A DNA stretch of 40,514 nucleotides from NCBI GenBank assembly GCA_944393325.1, contig CALXZU010000011.1, forward strand, positions 1 through 40,514, in the 5' to 3' direction. The position numbers and the translations under genes were made by a program. This DNA comes from an uncultured Clostridia bacterium. GTDB lineage: Bacteria; Bacillota; Clostridia; TANB77; CAG-508. A model generated the notes under the pieces. The model did not search any database and was not told where the DNA came from. It worked only from the letters and a program-made list of their open reading frames with translations. Positions 15,371 to 23,581 of this stretch are shown one piece after another. The stretch's first letter is position 1. Each line of letters starts with the position of its first letter.

Positions 15371-16687
15371 ATGTTAAGGAATTTTTGGAAAGAATTAGAG
15401 AAATGGAAAAATGAAAATGAACAAACACCACTAATGGTAATAGGTGCAAGACAGATAGGTAAAACATATATTATAGATAAATTTTGCAAAAAAAATTATG
15501 GAGATTATATTTATATAAATTTAATGGAAGATAAAGGTATTATAGAAATTTTTGAGGAAAATATAAATACAGAAGATAAAATAAAAAAAATGGAATTGTA
15601 TTTAAATCACACAATAAAAGAGAATACAATTATCTTTTTTGATGAAATTCAAAAGTCAGAAAGTTTAATAGAAAGTTTAAAATATTTTTGTGAAGCGGAT
15701 TTTCCATATAAAATTATTTGTGCAGGTTCATTATTAGGTGTAAAACTAAAAAGATTTAGTAAATCATTTCCAGTAGGAAAGGTAATTATAAAATATATGT
15801 ATCCAATGACATTTGAAGAATTTTTGATGGCAATAGGATATTCAGATATAATTGAGGAAATAAGGAAGTGTTTTTTAAAAAATGAAAAAATGAGTAATCC
15901 TATTCACGAAAAGTTGCTAAATTATTATAGATTATTTTTAGCAACTGGAGGTATGCCTATTGCTGTGAAAAATATAATAGAAAATAATTTAAATGTTTTA
16001 GAATTTAATAATGATTTATTAGCGTCTATTATTGATGCATATTTTGCTGATATGAAAGAATATACTTTAAATTATTATGAAAATATAAAAATAGAGAAAA
16101 TATATAGAAATATACCAAGTCAATTAGCTAAGGAAAACAAGAAATTTCAAATTTCAAAAATAGAGCAATATGCAAGAAGAAGAGATTATGAAAGTAGTTT
16201 AGATTGGTTAATAGCAAGTAGTTTAGTAATTCCTTGTTATTTTGTAGAAAAATTTGAAACCCCTCTAAAAGGTTTTATGGACGAAGGAAAGTTTAAATTA
16301 TATCTAAGCGATACAGGTCTTTTAACAGAATTATTGGAAATACCAAGAAATAAAATATTATTAAATGAAGATTTCCAATATAAAGGAGTAATTACAGAAA
16401 ACTATGTTGCAAATGAATTACACGCCAATAATATTAGTTTATATTATTGGGCTAAAAATCAAGTAGCAGAAATAGACTTTTTAGTTGATACTTGTGATGG
16501 TATAATTCCAATAGAAGTAAAAGCAAATGAGAATAAAAAGTCTAAGAGTTTAAATTATTTTATGGAAAATAACAAAGTTAATTATGGAATGAGAATTTCA
16601 GCAAATAACTTTGGTTTTGTAAATAATATAAAATCAGTACCTTTATATGCAACTTTTTGTATAAAGAAAGATAAAGAAAATAATTAA
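15371..16687 (+). CDS. AAA family ATPase with DUF4143 C-terminal domain
   Basis: A 438-residue protein. The Walker A variant GARQIGKT is at residues 24-31, Walker B IIFFDEIQKS at about 92-101, and sensor 1 IICAGSLLGVKL at about 118-129. The C-terminal DUF4143 part has the nuclease-like signature ENYVANELHANN ... YYWAKNQVAEIDFLV ... IIPIEVKANENKKSKSL, with the E, D and E-x-K residues of a PD-(D/E)XK fold (AEIDF, IEVKA) visible. This AAA_14/DUF4143 family is very common in gut bacteria, often many copies per genome. Its function is unsettled; mobile-DNA or toxin-like roles have been suggested. AGGAGGAG lies before the ATG. It has its own promoter under three operator-like repeats and is convergent with the XRE gene. 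Confidence 0.9.
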   Translation: MLRNFWKELEKWKNENEQTPLMVIGARQIGKTYIIDKFCKKNYGDYIYINLMEDKGIIEIFEENINTEDKIKKMELYLNHTIKENTIIFFDEIQKSESLIESLKYFCEADFPYKIICAGSLLGVKLKRFSKSFPVGKVIIKYMYPMTFEEFLMAIGYSDIIEEIRKCFLKNEKMSNPIHEKLLNYYRLFLATGGMPIAVKNIIENNLNVLEFNNDLLASIIDAYFADMKEYTLNYYENIKIEKIYRNIPSQLAKENKKFQISKIEQYARRRDYESSLDWLIASSLVIPCYFVEKFETPLKGFMDEGKFKLYLSDTGLLTELLEIPRNKILLNEDFQYKGVITENYVANELHANNISLYYWAKNQVAEIDFLVDTCDGIIPIEVKANENKKSKSLNYFMENNKVNYGMRISANNFGFVNNIKSVPLYATFCIKKDKENN

Positions 16688-16697
16688 AGAGAATAAA

Positions 16698-16738
16698 AAA
16701 GAAGTATGTAATTATTAAAAAACATGCTTCTTTAATTT
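16698..16738. terminator. terminator between convergent genes
   Basis: A 12-bp stem (16698-16709 with 16722-16733, one G-U) is followed by AATTTTTTC. It overlaps the end of the XRE gene. Confidence 0.85.
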
Positions 16739-16956
16739 TTTCTTTTATATGGTTTTATTTCATCGGTTAATTCTAAAATATAATCAGTTGAAGTATTATA
16801 AAATTTAGCAAGAACTTTTATAAATTCAGCAGGAATATCACGTTTTCCTAGCTCATATAGACTATATTGTTGGCGTGTTATTTTTAGTATTTCTGCTATA
16901 TTTACTTGTTTTAAATCTCTATCTTCTCTTAAATCTTTTAATCTTTTTAAATACAT
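16732..16956 (-). CDS. XRE-family transcriptional repressor
   Basis: A 74-residue protein, a single HTH_3 domain: 'MYLKRLKDLREDRDLKQVNI' helix 1, 'AEILKITRQQYSLYELGKRD' helices 2-3 with the recognition helix RQQYSLYELGKR, then IPAEFIKVLAKFYNTSTDYI. This is the Cro/CI/SinR fold; members bind 14-16-bp palindromes as dimers. AGAAGGG lies 8 bp before the ATG. Upstream, an extended -10 (TGATAAAAT, 16987-16995 on the minus strand) abuts the first of three GCATT(T/C)A-N2-T(A/G)AATGC sites, so it very likely represses itself and the divergent prepilin-like gene. Confidence 0.9.
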   Translation of the reverse strand: MYLKRLKDLREDRDLKQVNIAEILKITRQQYSLYELGKRDIPAEFIKVLAKFYNTSTDYILELTDEIKPYKRKN

Positions 16957-16996
16957 AAAATCAACCCTTCTTATGTTTATAAAACAATTTTATCAT

Positions 16997-17064
16997 GCAT
17001 TTAAATAAATGCCTTGACATGCATTCAAATGAATGATAAAATTTAAATGCATTCAATTAAATGC
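16997..17064. promoter_or_regulatory. three 16-bp palindromic operators in the XRE/prepilin-like intergenic region
   Basis: O1 GCATTTAAATAAATGC (16997-17012), O2 GCATTCAAATGAATGA (17021-17036) and O3 GCATTCAATTAAATGC (17049-17064) share the pattern GCATT(T/C)A-N2-T(A/G)AATGC. O1 overlaps the upstream part of the XRE promoter, O2 fills the -35/-10 spacer of the prepilin-like promoter, and O3 lies just after its -10. This is the layout of a classic repressor-controlled divergent promoter pair. Confidence 0.85.
17014..17042 (+). promoter_or_regulatory. promoter of the LamG prepilin-like gene
   Basis: TTGACA (17014-17019), 17 bp, TAAAAT (17037-17042). The spacer is occupied by operator O2. Confidence 0.85.
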
Positions 17065-17085
17065 GAAAATAACAAAGGAGATAAA

Positions 17086-18516
17086 ATGAGAAAAATGTTC
17101 AAAAACGAGATAGGTATAACGTTAATAGCATTAGTAGTAACAATAATTGTATTATTATTATTAGCAGGTATATCAATATCTATGCTAACTAGTGAAAACG
17201 GAATAATTATCCAGGCAAATACAGCTAAAACAGCAACGGAATTAACAGGCATAAAAGAAAAAATTGAAATAGAAAAAATAAGTGAAGAAACAAAAAATGA
17301 AAAATTAAGATATATGACTGTAAAAGAAACAAATGAAAGAATAAAAGATATACCAGAAGAATATAAAGGAAAAATAGGATTATATAGAGAAGAAGCAATA
17401 TATTTAGGAAAAGCAGATGACGAAATAGCAAAAATAGCAGAAAAATATGGATATAGAGTAATAAACATGACAGAAAATGAATTTAGTTATTACATAGAAT
17501 TAGGGATATTAGAAGATAAAGTAATAGAAAATAAGGAAAACAAAATAGGAAGAGAATTAGCAACAGCAGAATTTCCAGAAACGATACAAATAGGAGATAA
17601 TATATATAGTAATGGTTGGTATCTAATAGGAAATTATACAGAGGAAGAAAAAGAAAATAGTACATACAATCAACAATTTGAAAAATTGGGAATAAATGAC
17701 TCAACGCATCAGCCATATATAGTAAATTATGAAACAGGGAGTATATTTAGTATAGATGGAATGATAATGTATCAGGCAGAAATACTTATACATACATTTC
17801 AAGATAATAATTTTAAACTAACAAATGCAATAACATATGTTGGTGATACATCAATAAAAACGGGAGATTCATATGGAAATTTATATGCAGAAGAATCAGG
17901 AAAATATTATAATGATAATGGTGGTAAATTACAATATGATGAAAATGGAGCATTATTACTTGATGAAAATAATGCAATTCCTGTATTAGATATTGATGAA
18001 AAATATCAAATAGGAGAAAGGTATTCAGTTAATGTTACAGTTAGTTGTGATATTTATAATGAAAATTATGCTGATGCGGATAAATATCCGGCAACTATTT
18101 TTGCTATGTCTGATGATGCTGGAGGATATCTTAGTTGGGTCGGAATTTATCAAGGTTTCTTACATGTATATTCTTATAAACAAGGACCAGAGATTAGTAC
18201 TAATTATGAAATGCAAAAAAAGGGTTTTGTAAGTATTGATATTTCAGAATATCAAGGAAAAATAATGAATATACAAGTAGTTGGGAAAAGGGATCAGGAA
18301 ACTAAAGTATATATTAATGGTAAATTAGTTAAAATATTTGATACTGGTGATAATACTTATACATATAAACATCTTACTATAGGGGACTTAAGGAGATGGA
18401 GAGGACTAAAATTTACAGGGAAAATATATAATTTTGCAATATATGGGGTAGCTTTAAATGAAGCTGAGATACAAGAAAATTATGAGGAATCAAAAAAATA
18501 TGGAATAATTGAATAA
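17086..18516 (+). CDS. prepilin-like surface protein with LamG/concanavalin-like domain
   Basis: A 476-residue protein. The N-terminus MRKMFKNEIG|ITLIALVVTI has a basic leader, a Gly cleavage site and a 20-residue hydrophobic helix, then 'SMLTSENGIIIQANTAKTATE'. The +5 Glu of true pilins is Ala. Residues 60-130 are a charged helical region, 130-300 an unrecognised middle, and about 305-470 a LamG/concanavalin-A-like lectin fold (YSVNVTVSCDIY, YLSWVGIYQGFLHVYSY, TKVYINGKLVKIFDTG, KFTGKIYNFAIYGVALNEAE). It is probably a surface glycan-binding protein. The frame extends up to an ATG at 17047, but that lies inside the operator; AAAGGAG is 7 bp before the ATG at 17086. Third-position bias shifts from A toward T near 18010, where the LamG domain starts, hinting at domain shuffling. 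Confidence 0.85.
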   Translation: MRKMFKNEIGITLIALVVTIIVLLLLAGISISMLTSENGIIIQANTAKTATELTGIKEKIEIEKISEETKNEKLRYMTVKETNERIKDIPEEYKGKIGLYREEAIYLGKADDEIAKIAEKYGYRVINMTENEFSYYIELGILEDKVIENKENKIGRELATAEFPETIQIGDNIYSNGWYLIGNYTEEEKENSTYNQQFEKLGINDSTHQPYIVNYETGSIFSIDGMIMYQAEILIHTFQDNNFKLTNAITYVGDTSIKTGDSYGNLYAEESGKYYNDNGGKLQYDENGALLLDENNAIPVLDIDEKYQIGERYSVNVTVSCDIYNENYADADKYPATIFAMSDDAGGYLSWVGIYQGFLHVYSYKQGPEISTNYEMQKKGFVSIDISEYQGKIMNIQVVGKRDQETKVYINGKLVKIFDTGDNTYTYKHLTIGDLRRWRGLKFTGKIYNFAIYGVALNEAEIQENYEESKKYGIIE

Positions 18517-18523
18517 AAATAAT

Positions 18524-18552
18524 TTGACTAAAAGATTACGCATTGTTATAAT
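18524..18552 (+). promoter_or_regulatory. promoter of tex
   Basis: TTGACT (18524-18529), 17 bp, TATAAT (18547-18552) with an upstream TGT (extended -10). The leader of about 80 nt contains a hairpin pairing CTGTTTTT near 18591 with AAAAACAG near 18619. Confidence 0.8.
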
Positions 18553-18641
18553 AGAGCTGTTGGTAAAACAGTTCTATTTTAAGATTAATGCTGTTTTTTG
18601 ACTCCGTCCTGAAAAACAGTAAAAAGAAAGGAAGTAATGTA

Positions 18642-20828
18642 ATGGATAAAATCATTAAAACAATAGCAGAAGAGTTAGGAATAAAGGAAAAACAAGTAGA
18701 AAATGCAATTAAATTAATAGATGAGGGAAATACAATACCTTTTATTGCACGTTATAGAAAAGAGGTAACAGGAGGATTGAGTGATGAAATTCTTAGGGAC
18801 TTAGGTGAAAGACTAAATTACTTAAGAAATTTAGAGCAAAGAAAAGAAGAAGTTGTAAAATCAATAGATGAGCAAGGAAAATTAACAGATGAAATATTAC
18901 AAGCTGTTGCAATAGCTAAAACTTTAGCAGAAGTAGAAGATATTTATAGACCTTATAAACAAAAAAAGAAAACAAGAGCAACGGTTGCAAAAGCTAAAGG
19001 TTTGGAGCCACTTGCAAATATAATATTAGAGCAAAAAGAAACAAAAAATATAAAAGAAATAGCAAAAGAATATGTAAATATAGATAAATTATCTGATGAA
19101 GATAAGAAAAATAAAGATAAAGTAGTAGCGAGTGCGGAAGACGCAATAGCGGGAGCTTTAGATATAATAGCAGAAATAATATCTGATGAACCAAAATATA
19201 GAAAACAAATAAAGAAATTCTGTTATAGAGAAGGATTAGTTGTAACAAAAAAAGCATCTAAAGAAAATGAAAAATCTAATTATGAAATGTATTATGATTA
19301 TAAAGAAGCTATAAAATATATACCAAGTCATAGAATCTTAGCAATAAATAGAGGAGAAAAAGAAGGTTTTTTGAAAGTAAGTTTGGAAAAACCAGAAGAC
19401 AAGATTTTAAATTATATTGAAAGAGATATAATAAAAGGTGAGACACAATTTACAACTATGCTTAAAGAAACTATTTTAGATAGTTTTAAAAGATTAATAG
19501 AACCTTCAATTGATAGAGAAATTCGTTCTGATTTAACAGAAAAAGCAGAAGAAAAAGCAATCAAAGTATTTGGCAAGAATTCTAAACAATTATTATTAGG
19601 TGCACCAATTAAAGGAAAAACTGTTATGGGATTTGATCCAGCATATAGAACAGGTTGTAAAATTGCTGTAATTGATGAAACAGGAAAAGTTTTAGATTAT
19701 ACAACTGTATATCCAACAGAACCTCAAAATGATGTAGAGGGTGCAAAAAAAGAGTTATTAAAATTAATTGAAAAAGATAAAGTGGATATGATAGCTATAG
19801 GAAATGGAACAGCTTCTCGTGAATCTGAAATGTTTGTTGCAGATATGATAAAAGAAGCAAAAAGAGATGTTCATTATGTAATTGTAAGTGAAGCGGGGGC
19901 TTCTGTATATTCTGCATCAAAATTAGCAACAGAAGAGTATCCAGATATTAATGTATCAATAAGAGGTGCAATTTCAATTGCAAGAAGATTACAAGACCCA
20001 CTTGCTGAGCTTGTTAAAATAGATCCAAAAGCAATAGGTGTTGGACAATATCAACATGATGTGAACCAAAAGAAATTATCAGAAAGTCTAACAGCAGTTG
20101 TAGAAGATAGTGTTAATAAAGTAGGTGTAGATGTAAATACAGCGACACCATCACTTTTATCTTATGTGTCTGGAATAAACAATACAATTGCTAAAAATAT
20201 TGTAAAATATCGAGATGAAAATGGAAAATTGAAAAACAGAAAAGAGCTTCTAAAAGTACCAAAATTAGGAAAAGTAGCTTTTGAGCAATGTGCAGGTTTT
20301 ATAAGAATATATGATGGGGATAACCCACTTGAATTAACAGCAGTACACCCAGAAAGCTATGAAGCAACTGAAAAATTACTTGCAGAAATTGGATTTAATA
20401 AAAATGATTTAAAAGATAAAGAAAAATTAGAAGATTTACGAAATAAATTAAAATCTATAAATATAGAAAAAACAGCAAAAGAATTAGATATTGGAGAAAT
20501 GACATTGGGAGATATTATAGAAGAATTATCAAGACCAGGAAGAGACCCTCGTGAAGATATGCCAAAGCCTATTTTAAGAAGTGATGTCTTAAAATTAGAT
20601 GATTTAAAAGAAGGTATGGTATTAACAGGAACAGTAAGAAATGTAATTGATTTTGGAGCTTTTGTGGATATTGGTGTAAAACATGATGGTTTAGTGCATA
20701 TTTCAGAAATGAGTGACAAATATATTAAAAATCCATCTGAAGTTGTGTCAGTAGGAGACATTGTAAAAGTTAAAGTAATTAATATAGATAAAGAAAGACA
20801 AAAGGTTGCTTTATCTATGAAAGTATAA
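18642..20828 (+). CDS. tex: Tex family S1 RNA-binding transcription accessory protein
   Basis: A 728-residue protein, full length for the family. The N-terminal helical Tex domain holds the strongly conserved 'GNTIPFIARYRKEVTGGLSD'. The central YqgF/RNase H-like domain has 'VMGFDPAYRTGCKIAVIDETG' and 'IAIGNGTASRESE', followed by 'VIVSEAGASVYSASKLA'. A helix-hairpin-helix region follows (VGVDVNTATPSLLSYVSGIN), and the C-terminal S1 domain (about 655-725) reads GMVLTGTVRNVIDFGAFVDI ... HDGLVHISEMS. Tex binds nucleic acid and is linked to transcription; the exact role is unclear. An upstream in-frame ATG at 18588 is not used: AAAGGAAG is 6 bp before the ATG at 18642. It is monocistronic. Confidence 0.95.
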   Translation: MDKIIKTIAEELGIKEKQVENAIKLIDEGNTIPFIARYRKEVTGGLSDEILRDLGERLNYLRNLEQRKEEVVKSIDEQGKLTDEILQAVAIAKTLAEVEDIYRPYKQKKKTRATVAKAKGLEPLANIILEQKETKNIKEIAKEYVNIDKLSDEDKKNKDKVVASAEDAIAGALDIIAEIISDEPKYRKQIKKFCYREGLVVTKKASKENEKSNYEMYYDYKEAIKYIPSHRILAINRGEKEGFLKVSLEKPEDKILNYIERDIIKGETQFTTMLKETILDSFKRLIEPSIDREIRSDLTEKAEEKAIKVFGKNSKQLLLGAPIKGKTVMGFDPAYRTGCKIAVIDETGKVLDYTTVYPTEPQNDVEGAKKELLKLIEKDKVDMIAIGNGTASRESEMFVADMIKEAKRDVHYVIVSEAGASVYSASKLATEEYPDINVSIRGAISIARRLQDPLAELVKIDPKAIGVGQYQHDVNQKKLSESLTAVVEDSVNKVGVDVNTATPSLLSYVSGINNTIAKNIVKYRDENGKLKNRKELLKVPKLGKVAFEQCAGFIRIYDGDNPLELTAVHPESYEATEKLLAEIGFNKNDLKDKEKLEDLRNKLKSINIEKTAKELDIGEMTLGDIIEELSRPGRDPREDMPKPILRSDVLKLDDLKEGMVLTGTVRNVIDFGAFVDIGVKHDGLVHISEMSDKYIKNPSEVVSVGDIVKVKVINIDKERQKVALSMKV

Positions 20829-20837
20829 AATGTACAG

Positions 20838-20884
20838 ATAAAACCAGTAAAAATATAGAATATACTTACTGGTTTTATTTTTGT
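20838..20884 (+). terminator. terminator of tex
   Basis: A perfect 13-bp stem (20838-20850 with 20866-20878) is followed by a TTTTTG tail. Confidence 0.9.
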
Positions 20885-21244
20885 CGAAAATTGTAAAAAA
20901 TTGCTATAAAAAATTATTTGAAAGTTTTTATGAAAATTACTTGACAAATTCTGTAAAAGATTATAACATATATTTACTTTAATTTATTTTTAGTTTTTTT
21001 TCGAAAAAATCCCAATAAAATAAAAAATAGACCGGTCTATACATAAGAAAAGTGAATTAAAGGATTTTATAAAAATAAATAAAGTAAATTATATCAAAAA
21101 TTTTATTCTAATTATTCCAAAAAGTTAGAAAAACAAAGAAAATAAAAGAAAAACCAAGAAAAAGGTATAAAAATTATTAGATATACCAAAAGGTAAAAAT
21201 TGAACACACAATAAAGATGTGCTAAAATAAAGGAGGAAAGAAAA
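20885..21244. other. 360-bp non-coding gap with a perfect ATAGACCGGTCTAT palindrome
   Basis: No coding sequence is supported here. At 20941-20946 there is TTGACA with a TATAAC about 15 bp on, a weak promoter candidate. At 21027-21040 lies a 14-bp perfect palindrome, the only GC-rich core in the gap. TAGACCGGTCTA-type sites are typical TetR-family operators, but no TetR gene is in the window. A possible promoter, TTGAAC (21200) - 17 bp - TAAAAT (21223), lies very close to the next gene's ribosome binding site. Confidence 0.5.
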
Positions 21245-22261
21245 ATAGAAAATAATTTAATAAAAACAGTTACACAAGAAAAAATAATGAAAGACTTTGA
21301 AAAGTATTTAAAAGACCCAGTATTTATGCAAATGGTAAAAAAATACTCAGAAGAAAGTGAAAGATTTAATAAAAATAAATCAAAAATAGATAAAGAACAT
21401 GACAAAATAGTAAAAAGGGTATTCGAGAACAAAAAAGAGGCAGCGAGATTTATAAGTAAAGTAATAGGTATAGAAATAGAAGGAGAAGAGTTAATATCAG
21501 CTAAAAATAGTTTTGTAACAACAGAATTAAAATATAGAGAAGCAGATATAGTATATAAAATAAAAGGAATGAATGTAGTAATACTAATAGAACATCAAAC
21601 AAGAGTAGATTATAGAATGTCATATAGGATATTAAACTATCAAGTAGAAATAATGAGAGCAAATGAAATAGAAAATCCTAAAAAAGAAGATAAAGAATGT
21701 TTAGTAATCCCAATAGTATTATATACAGGAAAAGAAAAGTGGACAGCAAAAAGATATATAAGAGAAATACAGGAAGAATTTTTAGGAAAAGGAAGAATAG
21801 AAAAAAGACCAGAATTAGGGACATTAGGATATTATGAGTTAGTAGATATAAAAGACTTTAATAAAGAAGAACTGTTAGAAGATAATGGAATTTTAAGTAA
21901 AATACTGTTATTAGAAAAAGTAAGAAATACAGAAAGTTTAATAAAGACAGTATTTGAAATAAATAAAAAAATTGCAAAAGAAACAGATAATGAGAAAACT
22001 ATAGTACATGATGCAATGAAAATAATACTAATAAGAAAATTAGGAGAAAAAGGAACAGACATCCTAATGGAAAAAATAGTAAAGGAAGGAAGTGATTATA
22101 TGTTAGCAGCAGAGCAAATGGTAATAGATGAAAATAGAAGAATAAGGGCAGAAGGAAAACTAGCAGGAAGAATAGAAGATGCTAAAAACATGCTTAAGAA
22201 AAAAATAGACATAAATATAATAGAAGAAGTAACAGGACTAAAAAGAGAACAATTTAGATAA
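21245..22261 (+). CDS. Rpn-type PD-(D/E)XK nuclease/transposase-like protein
   Basis: The ATG-initiated form (21287) has 324 residues. The N-terminal half is an Rpn/PDDEXK nuclease core: 'HDKIVKRVFENKKEAARFIS', then TTELKYREADIVYKI, then VVILIEHQTRVDYRMSYRIL, with the E...D...E-H-Q active-site series and 'IPIVLYTGKEKW' after it. The C-terminal part is helical. Rpn proteins are recombination-promoting nucleases with high copy number and frequent decay, and are often misnamed transposases. The start is odd: AGGAGG at 21231-21236 lies 8 bp before an in-frame ATA at 21245 (IENNLIKTVTQEKI), while the ATG at 21287 has no ribosome binding site. Either ATA is the start or an ATG has mutated. The feature is drawn from 21245. 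Confidence 0.8.
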   Translation: MENNLIKTVTQEKIMKDFEKYLKDPVFMQMVKKYSEESERFNKNKSKIDKEHDKIVKRVFENKKEAARFISKVIGIEIEGEELISAKNSFVTTELKYREADIVYKIKGMNVVILIEHQTRVDYRMSYRILNYQVEIMRANEIENPKKEDKECLVIPIVLYTGKEKWTAKRYIREIQEEFLGKGRIEKRPELGTLGYYELVDIKDFNKEELLEDNGILSKILLLEKVRNTESLIKTVFEINKKIAKETDNEKTIVHDAMKIILIRKLGEKGTDILMEKIVKEGSDYMLAAEQMVIDENRRIRAEGKLAGRIEDAKNMLKKKIDINIIEEVTGLKREQFR

Positions 22262-22332
22262 AACAAATGATAATAGAGAAATAAGATAATGAAAGAAAGA
22301 AATGAATAAATATAAAAAATATAGACAAAAAT

Positions 22333-22364
22333 CCACTCTAATTACTTGCATTTAATTAGAGTGG
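22333..22364 (-). terminator. terminator of the HD-GYP regulator gene
   Basis: A perfect 12-bp stem CCACTCTAATTA/TAATTAGAGTGG with an 8-nt loop. On the minus strand it is followed by ATTTTTG. Confidence 0.88.
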
Positions 22365-22376
22365 AATAGGAAATTA

Positions 22377-23459
22377 TTAAAAGTCTTCATCTTCAATTCC
22401 GGTATATTTTTCTTGGATTTCTTGAATTTCATCAAAATGATTATTTAAAATGTCCAAGAAAACATCAGTAATATCTGGGTCAAATTGAGTTCCCTTATTT
22501 TTTATAAATTCATCTTTTATAACATCTAAAGGTAAAGAATCACGATAAGATCTTTTGGAACTCATAGCATCAAAACTATCAGCTACAGCAGTGATTCGTG
22601 CTAAGTATGGTATATTTTCTCCAGAAAGTCTACCTGGATATCCATTACCATCAAATCTTTCATGGTGGTGTTCAACAATAGGTAAAATATTTTGGAAAAT
22701 CTTTGCGTGTGACAGTATATGAACACCAATATTTGGATGTTGCTTTATTTGAGAATATTCGTCATCAGTAAGTTTTGCTTCCTTTTGAAGAATAGAGTCA
22801 GGAACACCGATTTTTCCTATATCGTGGAATAAACCACCAATTCTTAAAGTATCAAGGTCAGGTTCTGGAAGGTTTAAATATTTTCCAATCAAAACAGAAA
22901 ATTCAGAGACTCTATCAGAATGTCCTCTTGTATAAGTATCCTTTGCCTCAACAGTATAACGTAAAGTTTGGATACTTTCTAAATAAGCCTGTTCTAATTT
23001 TTCATATGTATCAGATAATTCAATATTAATTTTTTTAATTTGATTCATTTGAGCAATTGACTTTATACCTGATTCAATTAATAACAATAATTGATCAAAT
23101 TTATCACTCTTTTCACAATAACCTTGTATATCTAATCTTCTAATAGTTTCTAAAGGTGGTGCTAAATCCTTGTGTCCAGTAAGTAGTAAAATATACAAAT
23201 CTTTATTAAATTTTCTAATTTCTTCAACAACTTGATCACCATGAATAGGTGTCATTATAAAGTCTAATATCATTAAATCAAAATGCTCGTTTTTTACTCT
23301 TTCAATTGCTTCAAGTGGATCTGTAATTCCTACAAAATTATAACCAGATCTCCTCAAGAAAATGGATAAAGAATCTACTATTCCTTCTTCATCATCGACA
23401 GCTATAATTTTGTAATTTTGGTTCTCGTTATCTTCTAAATTCTGTAATCCTTTTCTCAT
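22377..23459 (-). CDS. response regulator with HD-GYP domain (c-di-GMP phosphodiesterase type)
   Basis: A 360-residue protein. The receiver domain (about 15-130) has the acidic pocket AVDDEEG, the phospho-acceptor Asp in LMILDFIMTP and the Thr in LLLTGHKD. A short helical linker follows. The HD-GYP domain (about 165-345) shows DTYTRGHSDRVSEFS, GGLFHDIGKIGVPD, the HH of VEHHHERFDGNGYPGRLSG, and VADSFDAMSSKRSYR. The full GYP and HD motifs suggest an active cyclic-di-GMP (or related dinucleotide) phosphodiesterase in the cytoplasm. It lies downstream of, and on the same strand as, a 7TM sensor kinase, its likely partner, though it has its own terminator and promoter. No GGDEF partner is in the window. 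Confidence 0.93.
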   Translation of the reverse strand: MRKGLQNLEDNENQNYKIIAVDDEEGIVDSLSIFLRRSGYNFVGITDPLEAIERVKNEHFDLMILDFIMTPIHGDQVVEEIRKFNKDLYILLLTGHKDLAPPLETIRRLDIQGYCEKSDKFDQLLLLIESGIKSIAQMNQIKKINIELSDTYEKLEQAYLESIQTLRYTVEAKDTYTRGHSDRVSEFSVLIGKYLNLPEPDLDTLRIGGLFHDIGKIGVPDSILQKEAKLTDDEYSQIKQHPNIGVHILSHAKIFQNILPIVEHHHERFDGNGYPGRLSGENIPYLARITAVADSFDAMSSKRSYRDSLPLDVIKDEFIKNKGTQFDPDITDVFLDILNNHFDEIQEIQEKYTGIEDEDF

Positions 23460-23493
23460 AATATACCTCGATTTAATTTATTATTTTTAACAT

Positions 23494-23522
23494 ATTATAT
23501 TAGTAAAATAAATAAAAAGCAA
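23494..23522 (-). promoter_or_regulatory. promoter of the HD-GYP regulator gene
   Basis: On the minus strand TTGCTT (23517-23522), 17 bp, TATAAT (23494-23499). The -35 lies inside the terminator hairpin of the upstream kinase gene. Confidence 0.6.
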
Positions 23523-23563
23523 GAGTTTTTACAAAAATATTTTTTAATAAAACACTTGCTTTT
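23515..23563 (-). terminator. terminator of the sensor kinase gene
   Basis: AAAAGCAAG (23515-23523) pairs with CTTGCTTTT (23555-23563), and an inner GTTTT/AAAAC extends the stem past one mismatch. The minus-strand 3' side continues TTTATTTATTTT. Confidence 0.7.
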
Positions 23564-23581
23564 CTAAGGTAAAAATAAATT

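Noticed and set aside
18548..18580. Hairpin just after the tex -10 as a transcription attenuator
   Set aside because: Its left arm overlaps the -10 element, so it would not be transcribed completely.
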